This document shows, piece by piece, positions 21,240 through 32,121 of a stretch of DNA of 64,000 nucleotides. The notes beneath the pieces were generated by a model. It was not told where the DNA came from. It worked only from the letters and a program-made list of their open reading frames with translations, and did not search any database. Within the stretch, counting starts at the first letter, position 1, and each line of letters opens with the position of its first letter. The translations under genes were made by a program, and so were the position numbers. Source of the DNA: Cylicocyclus nassatus (Eukaryota > Nematoda > Chromadorea > Rhabditida > Strongylidae); assembly GCA_958299035.1 (NCBI GenBank), contig CATQJL010000112.1, positions 48,938,941 through 49,002,940 on the forward strand, read 5' to 3'.

Positions 21240-23465
21240 TGTGAGGTTCATAAAAGAGGTAGGAAAAGTGAGAGGTACTTTAACCTCGCTTACTGCAGGT
21301 CGGAAAACTAAACTATACAACTAGTGAAACTAATGTGGAGAATGATCGAGGCAACAAACAAGAGAGCTATTCCACGTCCCGTATGCCTAGTACTTGTAGA
21401 ATGTCCATTTTACGAATGGCGTTTTTGAAGCATGCTGAATTTTTTAAGCGTAAAAGAGTAGTTGGTAAACGTTCCAGCCATTTGGCGACTCTGAAAAAGA
21501 ACGAACTCGTACACCTGAGACGGTTTGAGCTGGGTAACTTTAGTCGAAAGGCAAAACCGCCGTGACGCCCGTACACCGGACGAAACGACCAATAGTTAGA
21601 GGGTCTCAGTCTAAGCTCGCCTCTAAGAAGTTTGAACGCTAAGATCAAGTCAGCTTCTACCCTTCTGTAGAAAAGACTCTTGAGGTTCAACTCGCGCAAA
21701 CGAATCTTATAAGGGGGTAAATTTTGCGGATAGCCTGGGTCAGGGAAGGCGCGGTAATAGAGCACTCTAGTAAAAATCCTCTGTACATTCTCGATTTTAT
21801 TAATCTCTTTGGAACGGTAAGGGCTCCATACAGGACCACAGTATTCAAGTAATGGCAGAACAAACATTTTGAAAAGCTTGATCCAAAGAAAAATATCCGA
21901 GCTAATCACATTCCGAAAAAGACAATGCAAAACTCTCAAACCCTTTGCCGTTACTGCGTCAACATGGTTCTCAAAATTCAAGCCCTTGCCGACTAGAACG
22001 CCAAGGTCCCGCACTTCCCTGCCCGTTAACATGTTTCCTAGCTCATCGTTGCAAACGTTCAATGTAAGAGGTCCAATAGGGAGGTGCTGACTTTTGCGAA
22101 AATTGAGTTTGAGATTCCAGAAATTGGTCCAGTGCAACATGCGTTCGACAGATTCCGTCAACGCCAGCTGAACTGCCTCTTTTTCTGTTTCACTATAAAC
22201 AGCAGTGACTTTGATGTCATCAGCGTATGCATGGACAAAAATTCTCGTATCCGTTTTTGGGAACGCAGGTAAATCATACGTATAAATGAGAAAAAGTATG
22301 GGCGACAGTATCCCTCCCTGCGGAACGCCCGATAAGCATTCCCTAGGGTAAGAAAAGTCTTGAGAGAAGCGCACTATCATCTTTCTGTCCGTGAGATAAG
22401 AACGGAACCAATCCAGCAGATTGCCTTCTATGCCTATACTCCGCAATTTACCTAAAAGGCACTCGTGACAAACAGTGTCAAAAGCTTTACTAAGGTCAAA
22501 ATAAACTACATCCACACCTTTCCCGTCACCTAGTGCCTTATTCCAAAGATGCAAGCAGTCTATCAATTGTGAGCAGGTGGAGGATCTTGCTAAGAACCCG
22601 TGCTGTTCTATGGGAATAAGGTTCAAGTGATCTAACCATTCGAGCAGATGTTTCTTAATGATCCTCTCAAGAACTTTTAGTGATGCAGGGAGGATACTGA
22701 TCGGGCGGTAATTGGTGACAGTGGTAGACTCTTTCCCTTTTGGGATCGGAGTCACCACTGCAGCCTTCCAAGGTTTAGGTACCTCCCCTGTCATAAGAGA
22801 AATGTTGAAAATGTGACTAAGGGGAACGGAGAGATGGGAGGGAAACATTTTGTACAAAACCTGCGGTATGCCGTCAGAAGTAATCGACTGTGACGTTTTC
22901 AGGGTTTTGATTTGTTTAGCAACCATTTCGGGAGTGATAATAGGCAACCTTAGGCTTTCATCAGTCACTTTCGCCAGGTTACTTCTGCATTCCATATGGG
23001 AAGTAAAAGTACTGCGAAAGAAACCAGCAAAAGCCTCCGCTTTTTCAAAATCTGTACTGCAACAAGATCCATCCTCACATATGAGCAATGGATGAGAGAC
23101 TGACCGCTTTGTCCTGTCCTTGATATAAGAAATGATCCCCTTCATGTATTTAGTCTTGGCGAGCAATCTGGTTTTGTAAGACATATACTTCTTCAAATGG
23201 TGCTCAAGGTTCTGACTAACAGTTTTAAAAGTTAAGCAGTGCAAGGGGTCGCGAGATTGTTTGAATATTCTTTGCCTTTGTTCAAAAAGATTTCGAATGT
23301 GGTCAGGATACTTTCCTAACCCCTGCCTGCGAGTTTTCCGTGGTACATATTGATCAATGATTCCATGCATGATACGAAGAAAACGGGTGTAGGCATCGTC
23401 AATGTCCAAAAAATCATCGAAAACCTCGAACCAGTCAATAGAAGATAAAATAGATTTAATCTTAT
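21240..23465 (-). mobile_element. 5'-truncated CR1/Jockey-type non-LTR retrotransposon
   Basis: The 680-codon reverse transcriptase ORF is preceded by only about 18 further in-frame codons (IKSILSSIDWFEVFDDFL) before a TAA near 23466, so the apurinic-type endonuclease domain normally encoded upstream is absent: a typical 5' truncation. The right part 21366-21240 is presumably 3' UTR; no clear target-site duplication was identified. The RT frame has no disruption, indicating a fairly young insertion. Confidence 0.85.
21367..23409 (-). CDS. Non-LTR retrotransposon reverse transcriptase (680 residues)
   Basis: RNA-directed DNA polymerase that copies element RNA at the chromosomal target. Motifs in order: NYRPISIL (233-240), HGFLARSST with the following Cys-Ser (about 270-280), FDLSKAFDT catalytic motif A (304-312, Asp305 and Asp311), GVPQGGILSP motif B (361-370), AYADDIK motif C with the catalytic Asp pair (394-400), and DLGVLV (468-473). 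The downstream LEYCGPVWSP and VQRIFTRVL phrases are typical of the CR1/Jockey group. Residues 1-60 correspond to the linker between endonuclease and RT. There is no endonuclease, so it is not autonomous as it stands, but the RT itself appears intact. Codons upstream of the first Met remain open, so the start shown is nominal. Confidence 0.95.
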   Translation of the reverse strand: MDIDDAYTRFLRIMHGIIDQYVPRKTRRQGLGKYPDHIRNLFEQRQRIFKQSRDPLHCLTFKTVSQNLEHHLKKYMSYKTRLLAKTKYMKGIISYIKDRTKRSVSHPLLICEDGSCCSTDFEKAEAFAGFFRSTFTSHMECRSNLAKVTDESLRLPIITPEMVAKQIKTLKTSQSITSDGIPQVLYKMFPSHLSVPLSHIFNISLMTGEVPKPWKAAVVTPIPKGKESTTVTNYRPISILPASLKVLERIIKKHLLEWLDHLNLIPIEQHGFLARSSTCSQLIDCLHLWNKALGDGKGVDVVYFDLSKAFDTVCHECLLGKLRSIGIEGNLLDWFRSYLTDRKMIVRFSQDFSYPRECLSGVPQGGILSPILFLIYTYDLPAFPKTDTRIFVHAYADDIKVTAVYSETEKEAVQLALTESVERMLHWTNFWNLKLNFRKSQHLPIGPLTLNVCNDELGNMLTGREVRDLGVLVGKGLNFENHVDAVTAKGLRVLHCLFRNVISSDIFLWIKLFKMFVLPLLEYCGPVWSPYRSKEINKIENVQRIFTRVLYYRAFPDPGYPQNLPPYKIRLRELNLKSLFYRRVEADLILAFKLLRGELRLRPSNYWSFRPVYGRHGGFAFRLKLPSSNRLRCTSSFFFRVAKWLERLPTTLLRLKNSACFKNAIRKMDILQVLGIRDVE

Positions 23466-23850
23466 CTTAGAACCTTGAGAGGCAAGTGCGCTGGCCCATC
23501 ATGTATTGTACGTGCCAGCGTCGTTTCAGCGCCATGCCAGCGCCATGCTAGGGCTGTGCCGGAATTTCGAGCCATCGATACAGGACGCTTGCATGTGACT
23601 TCCACGTCTTGTGTTCACAGAATGAGCTGCGAAAGTACGCATATAAATGACTGCGAGAGGTTTGCCTTGAAAATGTACGCTTCATGAGCAATTTTTTGCG
23701 CGCAGGTGTTTCATTAGCCCAGGACTACAGTAACAGTTTTATTGGCCTATAGTCCTTGTCATCCGTTGACTATTAGTACCATACTTATGAACTAATCCAC
23801 TTCCTGAATAAAAACACCAACAAATATCATTTAATCGGATGAGTTTGTGA
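23466..23850. other. Flank with a fragment of the three-copy family
   Basis: About 23480-23560 contains TGCCAGCG and GCGCCATGC repeats like those at about 28315-28345, 52110-52140 and 59550-59575 inside the dispersed family, so a family fragment abuts the truncated end of the retrotransposon. No gene seen. Confidence 0.5.
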
Positions 23851-24170
23851 TTTTTTGATCTCAAGCACTTAGCGCCTACTACCAAAAGCTATCTAATGCC
23901 TAATAGCATTTCATTCGTACTGTTTCTGTATGCTGCATATTTTTACACATTTGTAGCGTACGCGAAAAGTGTTCCATTTTTGCAACTCAGCCTGCTCCCA
24001 GTGAACCCGCTGCGCTTGCAGAAGATACACAATTGCATGATTGAATTCTGGATGAAAATGATGCTTGCATTTATGATGAAAATCACAACACATTTGAATA
24101 TTGCTTTCAAACGTTTACGCACAAGAAGAGGAATTTAAAAATGGATTCATAAATTTTCGTTTCTATGCTC
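23850..24170. repeat. Detached left segment of family copy A
   Basis: About 320 bases similar to 50066-50390 (TTTGATCTCAAGCA, AGCATTTCATTCGTACTGTT, AAAAGTGTTCCATTTTTGCA). In copy B this segment lies 0.7 kb before the main body; in copy A, 3 kb before it. Confidence 0.8.
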
Positions 24171-27100
24171 TTTTGTCGTAGAGCCAAATATGTTCTTTTG
24201 TTGCATTTCAAAGTAGGAAATCAACACTTTCCATAAGGCTTGCACATAGGCGCACATGCATAACTAACATATTTTTTGCTCACTATGCAAAATCTACTGG
24301 ACCCCCGCATTATAATTGGAACGAATGGGCTCCGCGTCAAATGGTTGGGAATTATGCATGGAATTTGCAAAAAATATAATCGCGTCATTTCGTGCCGGTC
24401 TAATTATGCCTTCACAGTTAGTGTCGTAAAATTGGGACAATACGATTAGAAGCATATGAATAAAATATCAACGACGCGTTGAAGTAGAAATTGATGCCTC
24501 GCGGGAGGTTAGCTCCTCCACAGTTCGTTCAAGCGCGGTAGAAACGTCCCGCTGCAGCATCGCACGCAACACGGCACATGAGCATTGGCTATCTTGCGCA
24601 ACATTTTTTATTACAGAGGCCACAGTCAAGTCACTTGTAACCTAAAATGTGCAAATGCACAAATTATGCATATAGCGCGTGAAATCTTCAATCTAACAAC
24701 ATCGACGCAAATTTTCTCGCCTATTTAGACTTTTGTTTTTTCTGAACTTCCGTCTCCCCGTCCCCCTAGGCAAAAAAACATCAGAACCTCCTGAAAGATG
24801 GAATCAGGACTTCTGTCTCCTCCTTCCCCTAGGCAAAAGAAACATCAGAACCTCCTGAGACATGGAATCAGGAAATCTAATTCAGGATCTGACTCGCAAT
24901 TTGCATGCTTTGTGTATTTGCATACATTATTAGCATTAATAATGACCGGCTGAGCGTATATTTAGTATTTTTGGTATAAAACGACTCTATTCTGCAGAAC
25001 TCATCAACATCAAGCGATTGTTTCTCTTTCTAGAAAGACATGGAAAGGGGGAGGGAGGTGTACTAGAGAGTCAAAACAGCTTTGCATTTCGTTTGCAGCG
25101 CTCTTTTTAGGCGACTTGCCGGAAAGCCGCGCTAGGCTACTAAATGCAAGCAAGTTTTTTTACCGCTCATCACATCTGTCCAAGATTTACTTTCGGCCGA
25201 GAGGCGACTAATGCCCGCTGCAACGAGTTTAATGTTATGAAGCAGCTTTGCAGCTTAAACGAAAACATGCGCATTTGAATGAAGCTCGGCCATAGATACG
25301 GCAGATCTGTTGTGTTTGTTACGAAAACAGGAGGGGGCTTAGCACAGCGGTGTGTTTGTGTTTGATTTAGCGCCACCGAACTATGGTGAGCATAATAGAA
25401 CAAGCAGCGTCGGCGAAATGGTTTGTGATCATTTCGAGATATGAAAACGCGCGCGGATGAAATTCTATCCAAGATACGTAAATACACATCGGACACGCGT
25501 CAAACAACTGAATAGCAATGTCGGTGATGATGATGGAAGGTCGGAGAGGAAGGAAGGTGATTGAGTGGGGAGTTCTAACATTCTTAGATGTCAGTTTTCG
25601 TATAGACTATTGGAAAGCCTATAAGTCACTTTCAAGCGCAGCTCTTATAATTCATTCTTGGCTAAATAATCCAACTCTAAACTCCAGCCCACATTGTATC
25701 CCATACCGTTCGCTAAAGCGCTGATTGGTCCGCACGCAAGAGGTACGGTATGGCCTGAATTTTACATTCGAATTGCTCACCTTCAAAAAAGCATTGTCGA
25801 AACGGTAAAAATTTCCGAATCTGTAAGTCTCATGAGAGCTGTCGAAAGCCTGCGATCAGAGAACGTGCACACTTACGACAACAAGGGAAACAATAAATCT
25901 CCGCCGAACAGCCACATAAACAAACAGTAGTTTTTTCTCACTGGTGTACTGATTGACAGGTCCATAAGTTTTCCCAAAATGGATGGACTGGTTTGTTTGG
26001 TGTAAAAAAGAGCAACAAAAACATTCTGAGTTCATATCAAACTAAAATGAATTTCAAAATGTGAAAATCCGGATTCTTGGCACATTTTTGAAGAAAAACT
26101 GGATCTTACAAAAGACTTTCTTCAAATATAACTTGATCGAATGTTATGGACAGTTCTATTTTACTCCCTTCAAGGAGAATGAAATTGGAAAGAAAAACTG
26201 AAGGCGACTCGTAAACAATTTTTTTCTACCAAAGCAGTTCCATCGCATTTGTGATTTGATTATAAGTCGAGTCAAAACTCATGCTTCATAAATATGACTG
26301 ACATTATCCTCATGATAATGCCATAATAAAATTAGTCTACCAGTAACTCTTGTGATGGAGATTCTATCACATGCTTTATAAACCAGGTGTTTGTGTTGAG
26401 GTTTTAACTTTGATTTTTGAAAGTCGTTGCTGTTCTAAATAGTTTTTCTCTCGAAAATAGCCAGAACAGCAGACTTGCGGTTATTCCGCTTACGTTGAGG
26501 CATCCTATCTTAGCTCTTGCATCGTTAATAAATCATAATCACTGAGCCATGAGCCCTTATTGGCTAGCCATGTTTTTTCAAGAGCTATTTCTTCATTCAG
26601 CTGTTCGTTAATTAACGGTGAAGAATGGTCTTTAGGGGACCGAAAATTCCATTCCTCCGCTGTTAAACTCATCAGAAAAAAAAAGAAGAGATTGTATGTA
26701 CGTGCTTTCATTCGTTTGCTTCACGTTTGTGGAATACTGAATATGCCGTTGTAAAATTGTGCGATAATACACGCAGTAGCACAACAAAACCAAGTTTGAG
26801 AAATATGAGAACATCACGTCATGAAGCGCCTTCAAAGCACATTTAAAAAATGGAAGACCAGGTACAATTTCGGAATGTGCCTTTGGACACTCACGCCATT
26901 ATAGCTTACGCGTGATTGCACACATTGCCGTTAGCTAAATAAATTCATACTTGACCATTTGAGCCTTTTTTGAAATATTCGGCAGTCTATTTTTAGGTTT
27001 TCGTACAGCTGGAAGCCAGAAAGTCGAGGAATGGGTTTTACTGCTACGAGTAGAGGTTTTTTTTTTTCAATCGTAGCTCTCTTTGAAAAAGTTTCACTCT

Positions 27101-27239
27101 ATGAAGCGAACTGCTGGATTACACGCTTTAGACTGCAAACGCGACAACATGTGCGCGTAAAAATGCGGTGCAGCACATTCTTTTAGATTAAGTTAGTCAC
27201 ATGCTGGGAGATTGGTTGCATATTAGGAGATGGAAACAT
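24171..27239. other. No gene recognised; one 64-bp tandem duplication
   Basis: 24745-24808 and 24809-24872 are tandem copies (CCCTAGGCAAAA, CATCAGAACCTCCTGA, ATGGAATCAGG). About 25690-25770 resembles 5185-5250 in the 3144-bp unit around GCGCTGATTGGTCCG, which might be a shared exon fragment or an inverted CCAAT motif. Otherwise AT-rich, with no coding signal I would defend. Confidence 0.45.
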
Positions 27240-30200
27240 GCTCGATTTCTTAGTTTTCACTTGCAGTATCTTATTACATGAGAGTTTGAGTCCCGGGTTT
27301 GAATCATTCCCGATAACAATGTGGCATTTGGCTAGACCGCTCGTTTTCGTATTGTTTTCGAAATCACTCCATTATTCTGTGTACGTTCTCTGAGCCCTTT
27401 GATGAATGAAAGTTCCTTGTTTCATCCATTTTTCAAGTGAAAGCGTGGTTGCTGTCGGAGTAGACTGAACGGCGCTTTGTTCATAACCATTAGCTTCATT
27501 CCGTAAATTACGCAAAAAACCAGAAAAGCCTCGGCAAAAAGCAATTGCTGTCAAGAAAAGTGCAAGTGGACTTTTCTTTGAAAAGCAAGTGTAGTTGTCT
27601 GCTCCTTTACAGCCAGAGCCATAACTCAATCGCCTAATACGCCTCGATAGGATCTGGCGTTGTCCGGGGCACTTTGAATTTCCTCCTCAGAGTGTCGGCT
27701 TCGATTCGAGAGGGAACTATGTAAAAACAGATGCTCTTTTTTCCCTTTTTAAAAAGTTCGAAATGTGGTTTTTCACAGTACTTAAGTTTCTCTCTTCATG
27801 TGCTGGACAGAAAAGTGTTTTATGAAGAAGGAATTCACTGGCAACACCTGTGTGATAGTGTTTGCGTCGATTCAGTCATACAGTTGTTGCACCTCACAGG
27901 AGTAAAAAAAAACTTTCACGTTTTTTGACTGACATTTGCAGCAGCTGTAAATCATCACAGCAAGTCTAGTCTATAAATCTGTAAAAAATGGAAAATTGAA
28001 AATCTCTGATGCATTTGGTGGATTTTCATAATAAGGTAATAAGATGAAGCTGTGATGTAGTATCTGGACTGTTGAAGCAATGAGTCAGTTTTGATAAACC
28101 ACCGTATACCTCTTGATCCATAATCAACATAGCTAATGAAAAAAGGCTCGTCGGGTCAAATCACTGGTCGCCATCTCTTTTTTTCTAAAAATCGCGCACC
28201 TTTGCAGCTTATCAGGCTTGGTATTGTATGCGCAATTGCGCAATAATGCACAGTTATGGTATAAAATAAAGAATTGCTGAATAGAAGCTTATAGAGTCAA
28301 GCTGCGTGTCAGATCGTCGTGCCAGCGCCGTGCTAACGCCATTTCGAAACACATGCGTGCATTCCCCATTGATCGTGGGACCCCACCACTCAGCGCTAGT
28401 GCAAATTGTGCAGAGAACTCTGGAAGTAGAATCAGGGGCAACGTGTGGTAGTTGCAGTACAGAACTTTTGAAGCAACTAGGGCAGGAAAGGTTTAAAAAT
28501 GTTGGGATTATAAAATCATGGTGCAGACCGATGCTCGAAAGTGTAGGAAATTCGAAGGAAACAAAATACGAAATTACTCCTTATTTAGGAAAAGGTAGAA
28601 GAATTTTCATGAAGAAAATCAATGAGAATTGATTTTGTGTTGTTCTGTAATTGCGAAAATTGCCGTCATCTGCTTGACTGTAGATAAGAGGAGAAGGCGC
28701 GCGGCGTTTAGCGTTGCTAAATGTGTCGTAAGGATACAGCTTTCAAACTCTCCATATTATTGCGTAGGCAGGCTTTTCATTCGTGGAGGAATAGTTTGAA
28801 ATTATTGACTTACTATGCTGAAAATGGAAAACCCGCATTTTGCACAAAGAACAACCTATATCAATAGCACTTTTGTTATTTGGGTATGAAGGTATACTGC
28901 GTGCACGAGCTCTCTTTGTGCTCACCCTCAAGTTTTGGCGCAATCGCGTGAAAAGCTGTTGACTCGACGATAAAAACTTTCAACATTGCGTCGCACTCAT
29001 ACGGGTTACGTGAATTAATTCGAGTAGATTCTGTCATCAAAAAGGAGGGTGAGTACTGTTACGGGTCACGAGTATAGGTCGGTGGTGTTATGTTTCGGGT
29101 TTGTTTATCTGCAGTAAAGGAGGGGTTGACTGGGATCAAAGAACGCCTACGGATATCTAGAATTTTTCGAAGAGGGGGAGCCGACGCAATTGTCTGAGGG
29201 ATGCATACGCATTACTTCTATTTCAGGATTCACGAGCTACAAGAAAGGATGTAGCGTTTCAAGCACTCGCAGTTTTGCATCTTAAGGGCAGGAGGATTTT
29301 CCCACTGCGACCCCGTAAATGCAGAATATTAGGCGGAAATTTGTCATAAATAGCAAGGGAGACGAAACGTTGCCCCAGAATAATTTGAGCAAAAGAAATT
29401 TTCAATTAATTCTGAAACGCTATGTAATCAATAAACTTCACGAGCGAGCGTCGCTGCGAGAAAGGTGGGAAGGAAGTATTTTAATTTTATACTTTTCTTT
29501 CTCGCAGCAACAAGCTTTCTCCTTGTTACAGGTTTTCCTTTCTCTTTTGAAGCATTTTCCTTCTGCATACTGTGTTCTTTAGAGCGGTAGTCCCCGTTAT
29601 GAATCAACCAATTTTTCTCACAAAACAGTGAGCCATATACCTTATTCACTTTCTGAAAGAAATTTGGAAAAATTTGCACTCAAGGCTTCCCATTTTGAAA
29701 AGTCTTGAAGGCCAATGTATTTGTTAGAAAGGAGGGTCATAGGGCTAATAACGAAAACTGTGTTCATTCTCTCCTGCATCTCACTATCACGGTAATCTTA
29801 TGGTAGCCCTGCGGCAAGGTGAATCATAAATTTTCGTAAGAATATTTTTTGTTTTTCAGCAGTTCCCTTATACAAAGCATGTATGGAGCTTTAGAGAAGT
29901 AGCAAATAAGGTAAACTAGGATATCGAACTAGTAAAGGTTACACTAAAAAATTACTAATAAGTAAGTGACTACATTCTGACAACTTGATTTTTGCCATTT
30001 TCTTTTGCTCTAGGCGGACATAGTGCGGAGCAAACGTAATCCTTTTGCAAAGGGGCGGTATCAAGATTCGTTCAAATAATCTCTTTTCTTTTTCAATTTC
30101 AACATATCAACAGCTGTACTGACCTTCATGGAGATCATACGCAAAAAGCATATGCAAAGTATCAAACCACCGGCTTCCATTCATAGGCCAAAAACATCAC

Positions 30201-30778
30201 GCACAATGTACTTTGAAAGTTGTTTCGCGATGAAAGGGAAACATGAAACCAGAAATTGTTATTCTTACCTGTTGATTCGATAAATATTGAGTATTTGCAT
30301 GCCCTTGTCGTAGTAAATTGTTAAAACATGGTTATTTGTCTCCGCTGCACTCCTGGAAATATACTCTGGTCAGGAATTGAATTTTACACTTCTTCTTCTA
30401 CCAACAGGGATTCTAAAATTCTGCTTGAAGTGAAGTACAGCGTATTTTGTAAAGAAGAAAATTACGCAAATGCACTCAAGCACATCGACAGTTCTCGAGA
30501 CAGTGGTGAAATGCAGCTCGAATAATTGTCAGTTTGTGCGGAAATCTGCTCACTAGCCATAATTTATGCTTCCTCATCAGCAGCTAGAGTGACCGGAAAT
30601 CAGCGATCTGCAGTTGTTGTTTGTCTTGTGGTCCCTAAGTTTTGCTTAAGTGGCAGTCCTGCTAGTCCAGCTGCCAGGTATTTTTCGGCACTTTTACTGC
30701 ACGATGGGCTAGAGGGAACGGTTGGCGTTCACGGAGGGCCATCGAAAATAGAGAAGTTCGAGAATTGCCTGAAATTAA

Positions 30779-31290
30779 GGTATTGTCGTGGCTCAGCGAT
30801 GCGAGCAGCTTCTCGAAATAGCGAGCCGGAAGCGTTGGTTGCCGCACTGTCAGTCGCGCTTTACTTTCGCGGCTGGATCTCTTCATCTGGCGCGCTGCCA
30901 AGCAGAGGGCTATATATAGCCGCGCCCAGAGCGGTTGTATTCTCCCGCTCTGTCCATTGCCTTCTTTCGAGTATTGTTTATTGATAAAATTCTCGCTGCC
31001 CTTGAAGCGTCTGGCAAGCTCCCGCGTAAATGTTTTGTGTAAGCGGGCGAGCAAGTAGTTGGATTTGGATCGAAGGGTTCGTTTGTGGTTTGAGAATTCT
31101 AGCAAGTACCACCCACGGGAGCGAAGAAGGATGTACCGTTCCGTTCGGACTAGGCGTCGTGCGGCGGGCATGAGAGGAACTCTGAGTACGTTTGGTGGAG
31201 AAAGCGTCTTCTGGGCCATCGATGGCGCGGGGTAACGCGGCTCGCCGACTATGTGTGGCGAGCGGTGAAAGGTGCTGAACCCCAAGGAGC
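30779..31290. mobile_element. ~510-bp insertion in copy A, possibly a solo LTR
   Basis: Copies B and C read directly from GCCTGAAATTAAG into ATGTAGTGG or ATATAGTGG; copy A has ~510 extra GC-richer bases between. The insert contains CTATATATAG at about 30910, followed by a GC-rich stretch, consistent with an LTR promoter, but terminal TG/CA and a target duplication are not evident. The long minus frame across it (31285-30662) runs into family sequence and is probably spurious. Confidence 0.45.
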
Positions 31291-31482
31291 CGCATGTAGT
31301 GGTATGTCCATTACTACATCCTATATTCTAGAAAAAATTGAGAGAAAGTCTATTGAATGACCGGTTCTGTTTTTTAAGAAGAGAAGAATGAAGAAGTGTT
31401 GGGTACTGCAAGGTTCATTCGAAAACCCAAAGCACAAAAATAGGCACAAAACATATTTTCATGCAGTCTAAATTGAACGTAC

Positions 31483-32121
31483 CTCAGACACTGGGACCGG
31501 CCGAGCCGCGGCCCATTTCCGGCTGGAATTTCGCAGCTTCCGCGGACCAGCCGGTGAATGGTCCGCGGCTCAGCCGAAAAACGGCCTCGGCTCAGCCGGA
31601 AAACGGCCGCGGCTCAGCCGGAGCTGGTTGTCGGGCCATCTAGTTCATTCTAGCTCGGATACAAAACGACTGTTTTTTTATTCACTGGCACGTAAAATAT
31701 ACGCTGTGAAAAACAAAAATTGAAACCACAGACATGGCCGCTTCGGAAACCATGTCCGGCTTCAAAATTGGACAACACAAAGTGCTATCCAGGTGTTGTA
31801 CAACATATTGGTCTTGTTCCTGCCTTGGAGACTGGAAAGACAACGGAGGCTATGGACACTGAGGGCAGCCTGACCATGCGTCGTACATCACGCAAGTGTT
31901 CTTTACGCTCAGATACTGGGACCGGCCGAGCCGAAAATGGGCCGCGGCTCAGCCGGTGTTTTGTAATAGAGATTTTGGTCCGCGGCTCAGCCGGTGCAAT
32001 CATATCGACATGAATTAAGGTCCGCGGCTGGGCCGGTCTTCGGCCACGCCCCCAAATTAAGGCCGCGGACGGGCCGGAAAGGCCTTTTGAGGCCGCGGCT
32101 CAGCCGGTCCCAGTGTCTGAG
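31483..32121. mobile_element. 639-bp GC-rich TIR element with TAC duplication
   Basis: Ends are CTCAGACACTGGGACCGG on the left and its near-perfect reverse complement on the right, extending about 30 bases into GAGCCGCGGCC. It is flanked by TAC at 31480-31482 and 32122-32124; copies B (about 56483) and C (about 62210) have a single TAC there, proving the insertion. Around nine copies of GCGGCTCAGCCGG-like palindromic motifs fill the subterminal regions in both orientations. No transposase. A 3-bp duplication and subterminal arrays fit a non-autonomous CACTA-like (or PIF-like) element. Confidence 0.8.

Noticed and set aside
30662..31285. 207-codon minus frame as a gene
   Set aside because: It crosses from a private insertion into family sequence where copies B and C have no such frame, and has no recognisable motif.
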